A stretch of DNA of 64,000 nt from Callipepla californica brunnescens (GCA_023055505.1 JALIRH010000006.1:26013105-26077104), one strand, 5' to 3'. Positions 24,601 through 36,089 are shown, numbered from the stretch's first letter. Notes: generated by a model from the sequence alone, not told the origin. Translations and numbers: made by a program.

Positions 24601-24700
24601 TAGTCCCAAATCTTGTGTGGTGCCTCTTGGTTTTGCTAAATCCTTAGCTAGACCAGAAATCCCTGAAAAGGAGTTCTGTGCCACTCTGGCCTAGTTCTTG
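18680..24700. other. Intron 1, unique sequence with simple tracts, no gene seen
   Basis: No gene recognised. Simple tracts: (GTTT)n at 21282-21303, a T/C-rich tract at 22526-22580, and an interrupted A tract at 23898-23937 (A runs split by single G). There is a 9-bp hairpin at 19535-19556. The A tract has no polyadenylation signal upstream, so it does not mark a retrocopy. Confidence 0.5.
19535..19556. repeat. Hairpin: 9-bp perfect arms, 4-base loop
   Basis: AAGTTAGGT (19535-19543), loop ACCC, ACCTAACTT (19548-19556). It is a compact perfect hairpin in single-stranded DNA or RNA. Nothing around it looks like a terminator or a small-RNA gene. Confidence 0.7.
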
Positions 24701-24765
24701 TTTTCAGAGCCTGATGTGACCTGCGATTTGGCTCTGTCGGAATGCAGGCGGCTTCCAGGAGGAGG

Positions 24766-24773
24766 TGACGTCA
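24766..24773 (+). promoter_or_regulatory. Consensus CRE TGACGTCA (site 1)
   Basis: Perfect palindromic cAMP-response element in the context AGGTGACGTCACTG, within a locally CpG-richer patch (about 24720-24830). The family that binds it is CREB/ATF/CREM basic leucine zippers. A second perfect copy lies 182 bases downstream. Confidence 0.5.
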
Positions 24774-24947
24774 CTGAAGTCATTTGTCGAGAGACCTCAT
24801 CCGGTTTTATTCAGGAGCTTTAGCCACAGGTTTATGGTTAGGGATGTTTGTATTCATGAGGAGAGCAGCTTCTTCCAGCCATGGGACAATGCCGTTCTAT
24901 AATTACTAGTTGTTAGCTCACATTTTGTATTGCCAGTAAAGTATAGG

Positions 24948-24955
24948 TGACGTCA
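24948..24955 (+). promoter_or_regulatory. Consensus CRE TGACGTCA (site 2)
   Basis: Perfect TGACGTCA in the context AGGTGACGTCAAG. Both copies share the preceding AGG, so the matched string is 11 bases (AGGTGACGTCA). CpG-containing 8-mers are rare in this AT-rich intron, which makes the pair less likely to be chance. Confidence 0.5.
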
Positions 24956-24959
24956 AGTA

Positions 24960-27900
24960 AGGAATTTCTTTGGTATTTATGTATGTGCCTTTACTTAAGG
25001 TTTCTGTGTCTATTTAATTTGCTTTGCTTTGTGATTAATTAGGATATTTCCTTCAGGTAGGACAATTTTTTGCTGTTCTCTTTTCAGTTTTGTGTTAGGT
25101 TTTAATTTGCTGTAACCCTGTTTAGACAAGCCTGAATAGGAAGTTGTCCGTGTGTCGGGAGAAGTTTCATTGCCGTGTTATTTAAAAAAGGAAAAAAAAA
25201 ATGCAAGTTGGAAAAAAAAAACAACAGATATACTGAAAAATATTTCAGTGTGATGCTTATTTGCTCTTTAAGTCCATTGCATGGTATGTGCAGTATCCTT
25301 GAGCATAATGATGAGACTTGAAACTCATTCCTGTCTGTATTTGTGGTGCGGTAGGTGAGAGAAGTGGCTGCTGTCAGGAGGCTGCAGCAGGAAATCTGCC
25401 ACTGGATGAGCTGCCACAGGCTGCGGACAGGTTGTTGGGCCTTTGCCAGTCCAAGAACATAACTATTCCTGTTTGTGCATCTGGAGTTACTTGCTGTAAG
25501 GGCTTGGCAATAGATCCAAATATAACGCTATGATTTTAATTATTTTCTCTTATGCTTCCTGGCTGTTGGGGAAAAAGAATATGTGACCACTTTCATTAAC
25601 TTCTCCTTTCTATAAAAATGCAGTGGCCAAAGTGACTTATACTTAAAGGGTGAGCGATAGTTTGAATATATATGTAATTTTTTTTTTATAGTGAGGAGTA
25701 TAATAAAAATTATGTTCGTATCAATTTAAAACCTGAATTTTCTGAAAACTGGACTATTAAATTCTGTATCGAATATCTTGTAAACCCCTAAAAGCCTCTT
25801 CCTGTCTGGCACACTCACAAGCCTTGCATCTGTGGTTTCTATCTTAATTCCAGTTTGTTCAGGATGGAGCAGTACATATATTAGGAATTACATTTTGTGA
25901 TGCAGTTTTGGATTTATTTTTTATTTTTTCTTAGAAATGGAGCATCCATCTCTGTGAATGATGCACAAGAAAAGCTGTTTGCCTTGTGTTGTCCACCCCA
26001 AAATGTGTGCTAGAAACCAGGCTCTGTTTCCCTCTCCACCACCTATTGTGTCCCCTTCCTGCCTCTGTGTCTGTGTGCTTTCATTTGAGTCCCAAAGGCT
26101 TAAGAAATATCCTATTTTGTTTGACATTAGCTTTGTTTACATCAGTTTGACAGGTGATGCTTTCATTTAGAATTGCTTCTGCAACCTGAAAATCCTTTTT
26201 TTGACATACGACATATCTCTACTTTCAGATGCTTTTGGCCTCATAAGGCTGTGCGGCAGTATTTAAAATCATTGCACTGTGTAATGTTTGCAAGTATCAA
26301 CAACTGAAAAATCAACGTAATAAATTTGGATAAGTTCTTTGTAATCCACCAGTTAAGAAAGGGAATGGCCATTATTATTTTTAATAAGATGGTAACTCTG
26401 CCTTTTGCTATTTCTTTTCTCTCTTAGAGGCAGCAGCAAGTGGAGTACAATCTCACTGAAGCATAAAATGAATTATTCAAAAGCTGAGGGCCAACACCTG
26501 AATTTACTATGTTTGTTAGGAGATGTGGGCTCTTCCTTGGGCATTTGGGTTGCTCTTAGTGACAGAATAGGAAGTGAAAAACCACAAGCTTTTAATGTTA
26601 GAAAAATTTGTTTAGGGTTTTTATTTAGTAATGTATTATTTAAATTAATGACAGCTGTAGTGTTACGTAGTGCACCTACTGATGTGTTTGCCAAAACTTG
26701 AAGTCTTAATTCAGACTGTTTTCATGCAGACAGGGCTGTTCTTGTTTGAATAAGTCTTTATGAGACTGTTTGGTTTCAGGTGTGATTTTTCTTGAGGCCT
26801 TGAGTATATTAAATCTGCAATTCAAAATCGAGCTCTAGTGCTGACTGAGCAAGTCTACGTAGCTGAAACTTAAATGATTGCGCGTGTGAAATTTTTCAAA
26901 CTAAAATGCATGCTGTAGCTGTCGTTGGGGCAGCAGGGGAAACTTAAAAAGTCACTTAGAAAGACTCTTACTAATTTTTTTAATGTGGGTAACTACATAA
27001 ATAGTGAATGGATCCAGAGTTTGTTTTCCCGAGATTTACTTGAAGCTTTTCACTAGATACAATTTTTAAACATGTTTCTTGGAACCGATACATGTATCAG
27101 GAATTCACACCTTTGTAAGTTTTTGCGAGAATAATAGGGTGCATAGAAACACTTGCTTTCATTTTTTATAGCTATTTTTATATTCAAAGTATCTGATAGG
27201 CAAAACAAAGCAGCAAGTTGATTGGGGCTCTTTCCTGGAGCTGGGGGAGGGGCAGGACTTTCTTTAACCTTTCTGAAGAAGACTTCATGTCTGTGATACT
27301 TACAAACGTATTTAGGTTTTCTGGGTATGATGCTGCGTGTTTGCAGCAGAGCTCAGATTTTTCTTCTGAGTTCTGCTTTGTGATTTCAGTTCATCAGCCA
27401 GGTGCACCATTACTTCGCTTATATTGCATCTGGCAAGTTCCTCTATACTGTCAACTTAGAAATTGTCAAAGATAGTGATTGATTTTATTATATTTTATTT
27501 TTTTTCCACATTGATGGAATCATAGAAAACAGATCCTACATGCAAATAACGATAGATTCTACCTGAGATTCAGTTTAACTGGTGCAGAAGTCTCATATTC
27601 TACTGCTGACTATGCAAAAGTATTAATCAAAATTAGTGTCATTTATTCCCTGTTCATCCATACTCTTAATTAGCATCAGTTTTAATCATAAATTTGTTTT
27701 GTGAAGAAAAGCAAAGCTCTACTGTAAAGAAATCAACAACTGAAGGCCATCCAATATAAATGATTTTAAAGCACGAGCTTTGGTGAAAGGTTTAAATTTA
27801 TCCAGGTTAACTGGAAGAGGAAGCTTATGGTTTATTTTGTGTGTATGCAAACCTAGAATCAGCAGGCCATGATATTCCTTCTTTCCTTCCTGTATTCTAC

Positions 27901-28554
27901 TGTAACCCATAATTAATAATTTCCATACTTAAAAATAGAATTTAAATCTCATGTATTTTTAAAGATTTTTTTTTTAATTGTCATTGTGCAAATAAATTAT
28001 TGATGATGATTGGTAGTAAATTATTGATTATTGAGGTCCCTCATCAAATACCCCCCTGAAGCACAGTGCAAATGAGCAGCATGGAGCTCATGCTGCTGGT
28101 GCAAGTCTCTGTACTCCTGCTCTCATTAAAACCTGCCTTTGCACTCCAGAAGTCTGCTTAAAAGTTGTTCAGAGGCAAATTTCAAAATCTTCTTAACAGT
28201 CTGATACAAAGCATTCCTCTATTAGGTGCCTCAGTTTTAAACGGATAATTGGTTCACGTAGTGCTGGAGAAGAGGGGCAGGATGAAAGAAATTTAGAATT
28301 TGAGATTTTCTTCAGATATTCTATGCTCTGTAATTTCTTGTAGTGACTTTATGTAGCTTTGTGGGGGGAAAAAAAAAGTAGAAAGGATGAATGCTTTCCT
28401 TTAACTATGTCTATCATGTGTTTTTTCCACATCCTTGTGTTTGGGGCAGTAGGCCATATCAACTTCAGAATTCCCAAGCAGAAATGGTCTGTGTGTGTCA
28501 GATCATCTGATTCAATGCCAGAGTGGAAAGCATGCTCAACTGGAGTAAACTGGT
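24960..28554. other. Intron 1, unique sequence, no gene seen
   Basis: No gene recognised. A locally less AT-rich segment at 25330-25510 has a 37-codon open stretch but no good acceptor and no similarity I know. There is an acceptor-like CTATTTCTTTTCTCTCTTAG near 26428 without a matching donor. A hairpin lies at 28075-28097. Confidence 0.5.
28075..28097. repeat. Hairpin: 9-bp perfect arms, 5-base loop
   Basis: AGCAGCATG (28075-28083), loop GAGCT, CATGCTGCT (28089-28097). The arms are GC-balanced and the hairpin is stable for its size. It is too short for a microRNA precursor on its own. Confidence 0.65.
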
Positions 28555-28665
28555 TAGGGCCATCTCCAGATGGGTTTTGAATACCTCCAAAGATGGAGAC
28601 CGCAAATCCTATCTGGGTGACCTATGCCAGTGCTTGGCCACCCTCCCGGTGAAGAAGCCGAGGGA
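28555..28665 (-). mobile_element. CR1 LINE fragment, antisense
   Basis: Antisense CR1 3' region block: CCATCTCCAGATGGGTTTTG, AATACCTCCAAAGATGGAGA, CAGTGCTTGGCCACCCTCCC and GGTGAAGAAG match the order of the family's internal 3' sequence. Only about 110 bases are recognisable and the flanks are lost. Confidence 0.75.
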
Positions 28666-31148
28666 CCAGGACAACCTAAGCTGCAGCAGAAGTAATTCTG
28701 CAGCTGCATGCTAAACCAGTTCAAAAATCTGATGAAGCTGACAAAAAAAAGTTGTTTTCAGATAGATTATATTTCCAACTGGCTTCACTGGGAAATTGTA
28801 ATTGGCACTGCAGAAGTTCAAGCAGCTGCTTGGCAGCACACCGTTTAATCCTGATGATTGAAGCCTAAGACTCTTTTCTGATGGAAGGCATCTTCATATC
28901 TTGCTGTTCAGAAATCTTATTTGCTTCATCTGCGTAGTAGATGGTGAATGCAAAAGAGATTGAACAAATGGCTATTTTGTGAGAGGGCTTCAGAGACAGG
29001 GGTTTGCTGTCCTAGCAATCTGAGACTTTCTGTATATTTTCTGTGTACTACATTAGTAGTATGCTCACAGTATGCAAGATATGGAACTGTGATGTTGTAT
29101 ATGAGAGCATGCTCCTGGGGGGGAAGTGGATTGCCCACATCACCCTAGTTGCACAACATGGTGTATCTCCTGCCACCCAGTGCCATTCTCTGTCGTTTAA
29201 AACTGGCTGTATGATAGTGGATCTGGGGATCACTAAAAGGCTCTGTATAGGATACTTTTCTGCTTAGCAGTATGTATCAAAAATGACTTCAGTGTGAAAC
29301 TAAAGTAGAGCAACGGCCCAGAACTTGCTGATTGAGTAGTTCTTTATTGTCAGGTTGGGTCTTATGAGTTGTGCAAAATTGCTATTGACTTAAAAAGTTA
29401 AGTGGATGCCAAACTAAGAATAAAGTACTCGAATGCCTTTTTATAAAAATACTTTATCCTGAACTGAGCACAGGATACTGAAGGCTTTGTTGGTCTATGA
29501 AAGCCCTAAATTCCCTGTGAAAGTAGTTATAGACCGCCATATCTCTTGTAGACTGATAATCCTGCTAGGAAATCTGCATTGTTTGTCATATGAGGGTTAC
29601 TGCCCAGTAGTGTTATGCTGCATAATACCATGGTTTTAGTCTACCTTATTATATTTGTAAACCAATTGTGGTAAAAATACAGTGAAGAAGCACATAGCTA
29701 TTAATAACTGATTAGCTTTTTTTGAGGTGATATCTTTTTGTGTTAAGATGTTGGTGTGAATTCTAAACATGTGCGATCCTATTTTACTCCTTTTCCATAT
29801 GCCAGCTCACTTTCTAATCAAACTCAGATGGTTCACATAAAGTTACAAGAGTTGCATTTTGGTACTTCAGAACTGGCTTATGTGGGTGAATTTAGTATAT
29901 GTTCACTGTAATTTGTCTTCTAGTCATAATTCTGTCACGCAGTATTTCTGAGTAAGATCTATAGCTTGGTTATTATTTTTTAACATCTGATTTTCGTTTC
30001 ATATGCTAGCAATATTCATTCAAGCTTTTTTTCTCTCTCATTGTATTGTTTAATATCGGTATTGGGAAGTCAATTCTTTGAAAGCGGTCCCTTTTTTTAA
30101 CCATCATGCCCTGTAGTGATCAGTTGTTATTTTGTTGTTTATTTATTTATTTATTTTTAACTTCGAGGTATTTTTAATCATGCATTTTGCTCAACTGCTC
30201 AATGGACAGCAGCATTTGTACTTATTCTCACAGCTGTTGTAGATGCTTAGTTTCAACACACAAGCTGTTGTGAGAAGTTAACTGCAGTTCCTTTCCTTGA
30301 GGAGAATGACCTACAGCAATAAAGAGACAAAAATTTTGTCAAAAAGTAACCGAGAGCTATTTTAAAGCAGTATATTCAGCAGAGAATCAGCCAGAACAGT
30401 TTCCCTGATAATGTATATGTTTATAACTTAATGATGTGTAGCATTCTATATTTTTTATTTACAAAATCTGCATAATGACTTTCTAAAAGCCTTTAAAGAT
30501 AGGCATAATTTGGATTTTTGTAGAGAACTCTCTTGGAAGAGAAAGATCCTGAAGACACCTCTGGGAAGTAGTTTTGAAAACTGTGTGCCTGTAGAATCAT
30601 CTCAAAAGTGCACATGAAACATTCATCTTGGGTAAGAGGGAAGTGAAAGTAGAGATATCTACTTTGTTTGAATTCTGTTAATTTGTGTTCACTATACCCT
30701 ATTTCAGAAACCCAGTTCTCAAAGGAATTTTGAAATATAGGAACAAGATAGGAGGAAAAAAAAAGGTAGTCTCTGAATACAGTCTCAGGATAGCAGAGTG
30801 AAAGATGACAGTTGAAAGGAATGGCATTAATTCATATGCTTATTTCTTTTTGAAAATGTTGTATCTATTGATGGTAATGGGAAACATAAACTTTATGGTG
30901 GCCAGTGGGCATGAATATCTAAATTCTATTTCACAGTGTTTTCCTGTAACATCTTCAAAGCTGCATCAATCCTTGGAGTACGTGAACTATTAAATTTCTT
31001 TTGAAGCACAAGGAGTAGAATCATTGTTCCTGAGTTCTGCTCACTCAGTATCACAAACACAAGTCATTGATGTGTCACATCACCTCCAGTGATACACTTG
31101 AAGGTAGAAGGTAATTTGCTGTTTACTGGGCTATGGCAAAGTTGTAGC
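28666..31148. other. Intron 1, unique sequence, no gene seen
   Basis: AT-rich, with a (TTTA)n tract at about 30136-30158. No gene, RNA or repeat family recognised. Confidence 0.5.
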
Positions 31149-31246
31149 ACTGAGGGACATGGTTTAGTAATGGGATTTGGTAGGTTGAGCTGATCATTGA
31201 TCTTGATCTTGAAGATCTTTTCCAGCCTAGGTGGTTCTATGATAAC
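31149..31246 (+). mobile_element. CR1 LINE 3' end fragment, sense
   Basis: GGGACATGGTTTAGTAATGG followed by GTTGAGCTGATCATTGATC, AAGATCTTTTCCAGCCTAG and GGTTCTATGAT is the CR1 3' terminus, including one copy of the terminal repeat. Only about 100 bases remain. Confidence 0.82.
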
Positions 31247-31954
31247 TTGGTTAACAAGTAAGAGATAAATTATTGTCCAGTTAAAGTGGATTGTCTTAAG
31301 GGTTGGAGATAATATATAATGAGCCCTGGAATCACTTGCTTCATCTTCTTATCTTCATGATTTTGCATTTTGTACATAAAGTTTTAATTTACAGTGGCCA
31401 GTTCTATTCTTTTCTTCCTTTGATTCACTGCTAACCTGTGGCTCTGCAGTTCATACTGTCTAATTTATAGAAAGATGTCCTCAGTAAAAGGAAAGAAATG
31501 AAGCATGTCAGCATATCTGTAGAAGCGCGTTTAAAAAAGACTGTCTGTGTTGTGGTGTAATTCTGTATATGATAATGTGGAATTTGTCATGGTTCTAAAT
31601 GTAAAGCCTGATAACACGAGTCTTGCATCATAGTTGTAAGAAGTTGTTAAAACTGAACCTGAGCAACAACACTTGGCTTAATGAAAGTTTTGCATTTCCA
31701 AGAAATATATGGAAATAGAGTAGCAGGCAGGATGCCAACATCACTTCATAAAATATAAGACTACCAGTGCAGTTGAATTCACAGAATTAGTTAACAGAAA
31801 CCTTTTTATGGGGATCCCAAATGAATGCTTTATTACAGGGGAGTTATTCTCAGGAGGTTTAACTTCAATGAATATTCAGTTCTGATACTCTCTGTGATGA
31901 TCATGAAAGGGAAAAATCCTTAGCTCACACATCGTGAAGTTTCAGAGTAGCTGC

Positions 31955-32900
31955 GGTTAAAATGGACCTCTGGAGATAGCCAGTCCCAACACCCTCCTCA
32001 AGGCTGAGTAAGATAGAGCAGGTTACCCCACATGGTGTACAGACTTTGAGTATCTCCAGGAATAGAGACTCCAGACTCTTTCGGCAGCCGATTAATGAGA
32101 TGTTTGGCCTCACTAACAGCAGAAGAAAGTATTTTCTGATATTTAGATGAAATTAACCATAATTCAGTTTGCGCACAGTGTCTCTTATGTCACTTTGTAT
32201 CACTGTAAAAAAGCTTCGCTCTGCCTTTACTTCCCAGCCCATCAAGTGTTTGTACACATTGGTAGGCTCTCCATGAGTTTTCCCCTTTCTAAGCAGTGCT
32301 GTCTCTCTCTGCCTCTCCTTAGGAGGATGTTCCAGTGTCTTCTGTATTATCAGTGTTTCCTCAGTCTGGTATTTTCATGTGACACTTTCACTGCAAAACA
32401 CTAGCATCCTCTTCTAGTGTACTTCACTAGTGTGAATGTGTGACTTTGGGCAGCAGACTGCAACCCTTTGAACGTGGTACCTCAGCCAGTTTTCAGCCCA
32501 TCTCACAGCCTAATTACCTGTCAGTATTTTACCAGTTCATCTGAGGCTGTCACAAGAGATGATGCTGAAAGTCTTGCTAATTTCAAGATAAAGTGTCCGC
32601 TGCTCTCAACTAGGCTAGCCAAGCATGATTCTTTTTCTTAAATATATATTGGCTACTTCCCATTGTAATCTTCTCCATCAAGCATTTAGAAGTGATTTCC
32701 AAGATTATTTACTCCATCATCTTCTCAGGAATAGAGCTGAAGGTGACTAGTCTGTAGCTCTCCATGTTCTTTTAATTGCCCTATGTTAAGACAGGAGTAG
32801 CATTTACTTTCTTCTGGCACTCATGAACCTTCCTTGGTTCCCATGACTCTCATTTCTGAGAGTGGTCTTGAATTGACATTAGCCATCTCCATTGGTACTC
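31955..32900 (-). mobile_element. Long ancient CR1 LINE remnant, antisense
   Basis: An old copy covering nearly 1 kb of the CR1 3' half. The 3' end is at about 31955 (GGACCTCTGGAGATAGCCAG). Next come TATCTCCAGGAATAGAGACT, then strongly diverged middle sequence. The interior ORF2-derived blocks are AAGTCTTGCTAATTTCAAG, GCTAGCCAAGCATGATTCTT, AGGTGACTAGTCTGTAGCTC and TTAAGACAGGAGTAGCATTT. Those interior blocks match the antisense of the reverse-transcriptase region in the expected order. Divergence is high and no open frame survives. Together with the copy at 6385-6835 this represents an older CR1 layer than the copy at 41-760. Confidence 0.78.
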
Positions 32901-34975
32901 ATCAGAACACCTCAACCATCAGCTCACATGGGTTTGTGTATATTTTAGTTTGCTTAACTCTTCTCTAAAGAAGAGTTTAATTCCCTTATAGAATTTTAGC
33001 AAAACTGAAAATTGGTGTCCCTAATGCAGTGGTTTGGAACGGATATTGCTGTTGTGTTGGAGTTTGGAGTGTTGCTATTTGCACTGAAAGGAACATGCCA
33101 AGCACAGTACCTTGCATAAATATCAAAAACTAAGTGCAGTTATTTTTATTGAGGGGAATATGTGAAGATTTGTTTACATGAAGTGAATGCTTAGCTGTTT
33201 GAGAATACTGTCTGAGCTGATGGCATGTTCACTGTTGTACTAGTTCAAAATATCTGATGAGCTGGGAAGATCTATGGGAATTGAAGTTAAAAGAAATAAT
33301 AGTTTTACCTCTGGTGATCGTAAAAGTGTTTTCATTAGAGTGCTGACAAATTGTAAGGTTCAGACTTTTCTGTTATGTTTACCTTAAATCTGTACTGAAA
33401 ATTCATTCTATTAAAGGACATAGTTAAGTGTTAATGTCCATTACTTTACTTTCTATGAGATACCAAAGAGTCAGCAACTGAGGCTGGATTCTGAATTAAT
33501 ATATGTTGGATTCCTGGAAAATGTTGTTTGTTATCTTTGTAGCTGCTGTGTTAATAACCATCTCTATGAAATTAAATAATAATCTTAAAACTTCACTAGC
33601 CTGAATTACGCACTTGTACTCATTGATGTTTCCTGGAGCTAGATGGGGAAGTAACTGCCTGCCTCAGTCAGCATAAAGATACGCACAAATGGAGCTTTTG
33701 GATTAGATTAGCAGTGGAGTCTGTTTAGTTTAATAGTGGGTACATGTGATGTTTCAAAAAATCTTGATGCACAAGGTAAGCAAAGAAAAGGACTCAGAAT
33801 TTCCATGAAGTTTCATGAATCTCAGTTCTCCAGATGCTGTCTGCTGGAACACTGGCTGTGTCCAGATAGCATGCCTGTTTGAGCAGGCTACTTTTGTGAA
33901 TATAAAAGCAGAAGTTACAAGTCTAAGTGTGATTTTCCCTTTCTCAAATGATAGTATGCTATACTTAAACGATTGTAATTGGTTAAAATGTAATACACTA
34001 GCTGAAATTTGGCTGAGCTCAGCTTGGAACTAAATGTGCAGTTGGTGGTTTAAAAAAGTGACAAAAGCTGCTAAAATATTCAGCACTAAGAATATCTTTG
34101 GCTACTTAAATACTTCAGGAACTGTGGCTGAATAGGGTACTCACAGTCATCGTAATGCACTACAACCTTCTCTTCTTTCCCATTATGCTGTTTATATCCT
34201 GCTTGAATGAAAATATATTTTCGTTTCCTGAAAGCCTCCTCTTTGCAGCTTAAAACTTTCAGCAGATGGGAATATTAGAGGAATATTATTACCTCCATTC
34301 TGCATTGAGCTGAGAGTGCAGTAGGACTGTGAAAGCAGAAACTTCCTTAACCTACTCTCAAGCAGCCCACGCTATTAGGAACTATCTTGGTAGTGTCAGA
34401 GATGTCATTAGCTAGTAGTGGGAGATCTACTAAACTATGGTAATTATTTCAGCAAGTTCTATTCTGAACTATGTAAATATTAGAGATAAAGGAAGCAGTA
34501 CATCTTCCAGAAAGGCTTTTTGAATACAGCTCTGCTTCTGCACGTTCCGATTTGAAGGCTGACTGCAGAAGTCTGTGGAAAAACTATGAATTAGCCACTG
34601 CTTAGCTGTAAGGATATGACCCCTTTTCCTCTTCCTCAAGTCTTTCAACCTCTTTCAAACAGTTCTTATAATTCCCTGATCTTACTGGAAAGAGAAATGA
34701 TAGGCTCAGCCTTCACTTTCTCACATTGTTTTGCGGCTATAAAAGGACTGTAATAGAAATTTATCTAGTCTGCCCTGAAGCTTAAGGATTTTTAGCTTTA
34801 ATCTTATTTTCAGGGGTCCTTTGCTTTTGAATTCAGAGCAAAATTTTATGTGAAAGATAGAAGGTTTAGTCTTGCTTCTGTGCAATTGTGGTTGCCATAA
34901 TTATCATCTCTTAAAATAGTATGTTGTTAATGTATAGGTCAAATATAGATCGGATTTTTTCTTTATTTTCTACAG
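32901..34975. other. End of intron 1, unique sequence
   Basis: No gene or repeat family recognised. It ends in the pyrimidine-rich acceptor of exon 2. Confidence 0.5.
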
Positions 34976-35089
34976 ACTCACCCAATTTCAGACAGAACCT
35001 CAAAGTCTGAACAACATCTGCCGGTTTGACGTTACCCCATCAACAAGTTATCATTCCATCAACAGCAATGAGCTCCACAACGCAGCCAG
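34976..35089 (+). other. Exon 2 of the unidentified gene, with probable start codon
   Basis: The acceptor TTTTTTCTTTATTTTCTACAG ends at 34975 and the donor CCAG|GTCAGTCT is at 35089/35090, giving a 114-base exon. It is distinctly less AT-rich than its surroundings. Frame by frame, the first frame stops at TGA 35027. The frame starting at 34977 stays open across the whole exon (LTQFQTEPQSLNNICR onward). The third frame has TGA at 35008, then ATG at 35068 (context AGCAATGA, G at -3) and reads M-S-S-T-T-Q-P before being split after one base of the next codon. Because exon 1 carries only closed uORFs and this ATG follows an in-frame stop, a start at 35068 is the simplest reading. The fully open second frame is the alternative if exon 2 is an internal coding exon. 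Confidence 0.7.
35068..35089 (+). CDS. Probable first coding segment, MSSTTQP + 1 base
   Basis: Twenty-two bases starting at the only ATG of exon 2. They encode M-S-S-T-T-Q-P and leave a single G for a codon completed by the next exon, which I could not find with confidence in this window. The segment is too short to identify the protein. An in-frame stop at 35008-35010 within the same exon argues that translation does not enter from upstream. If the other open frame is used, this CDS call is wrong. Confidence 0.35.
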
Positions 35090-35996
35090 GTCAGTCTGCT
35101 TCTTTATTTTTTATACTTTGTGCTGAATTAGGGTATACAGAACTTTGTGTTGATGAAATGGATTTGGCAAGTGACTGATAGGCTAGCTACAATTCATAAG
35201 ATATGACTATCTTATAGAACAAGATAAAGGCTATTTTGGGGGGAGTTATCAGCTAAATTTGAATTTAAAGCCAGTGCTTTCTAAATGCATTTGTAAATCT
35301 TATAAAGAAACTGAATAATCATGTCTGGACATGAGTAAGCATTTTAAAATGTTTTAATTCTTAATGCTTGTGTTTAGTCATTACACTATTGTTTGTGCAA
35401 CTGCATTCTTTAAAGAAAGAATGCAGATGGCATTCTGTTGTTTTTAGCTCTGAAGCTGTATTTGCCCACATTGGGCGTTCACTGCAGAGCTTCTTCCTTC
35501 ATGGCTGTCTATCAGGGGTTTCTGAATGTGCTTCATCTCGTGCCCGGAAAATGAACTACTGCAGGTGAATCTGCAATAGGTAGTGAACTGTTAGTACCTA
35601 TAGCCAGTGTTCAAACTTCCAAAGAAAGAATGCTGCATATGGTACATACATTGACTTGAGCCCTTTTGAGGAGCGAGAGTCCCCAGTTCAAATCTGTGCA
35701 ACATTACATATGGTTCACACTTCTTTCACCCACACTATGTGTGTCTATTTCTAGTACTGTTGGTAAAATAACCCTTTACAGGTGGCTTATTTTTGCTTTG
35801 CTTTTGTACAAACAGCTTATAAAAGCATCAGGGAAAATACTGTAACAGTAAGCTCTGCTTGTGTGCTAGATGCCCTATCTCATAGACGTATAATTCTTTG
35901 AGGTTCATTGTTGACCGTAAGTTGAAACATGACAGTAATTGCTGTTACATTGAGTAAAACAGCTGGGTTTAATACCAAGCCTTTCTTTTGTTGCAG

Positions 35997-36085
35997 TGCA
36001 GTTCAGTATATGCAGTGAATTACCATACAAATCATCATGGAGTATACAGTGCAAAGGCATTTCTTTATCTGTATTCTAGTGACCA
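35997..36085 (+). other. Possible cryptic or alternative exon (89 bases)
   Basis: The acceptor CCTTTCTTTTGTTGCAG ends at 35996 and a donor CCA|GTAAGAAA is at 36085/36086. One frame is open across the segment (CSSVYAVNYHTNHHGVYSAK onward). Spliced to exon 2 in the ATG frame it would end at TAG after about 34 residues, so it would behave as a poison exon. Chance pairing of splice signals is the main alternative. Confidence 0.15.
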
Positions 36086-36089
36086 GTAA

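Larger units (their letters stand above)
1264..34975 (+). other. Intron 1 (about 33.7 kb)
   Basis: Bounded by GTGAGTGG at 1264 and by TTTTTTCTTTATTTTCTACAG ending at 34975. The content is AT-rich with frequent stops in every frame. It holds CR1 remnants (3944-4120, 6385-6835, 28555-28665, 31149-31246, 31955-32900), short tandem tracts and a few candidate regulatory spots listed separately. Open frames of 60-133 codons are scattered over both strands (for example 2495-2896, 12866-13267 minus, 13472-13831 minus). None resembles a known protein and all lack supporting splice or codon signals. Additional alternative exons inside cannot be ruled out. Confidence 0.6.
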
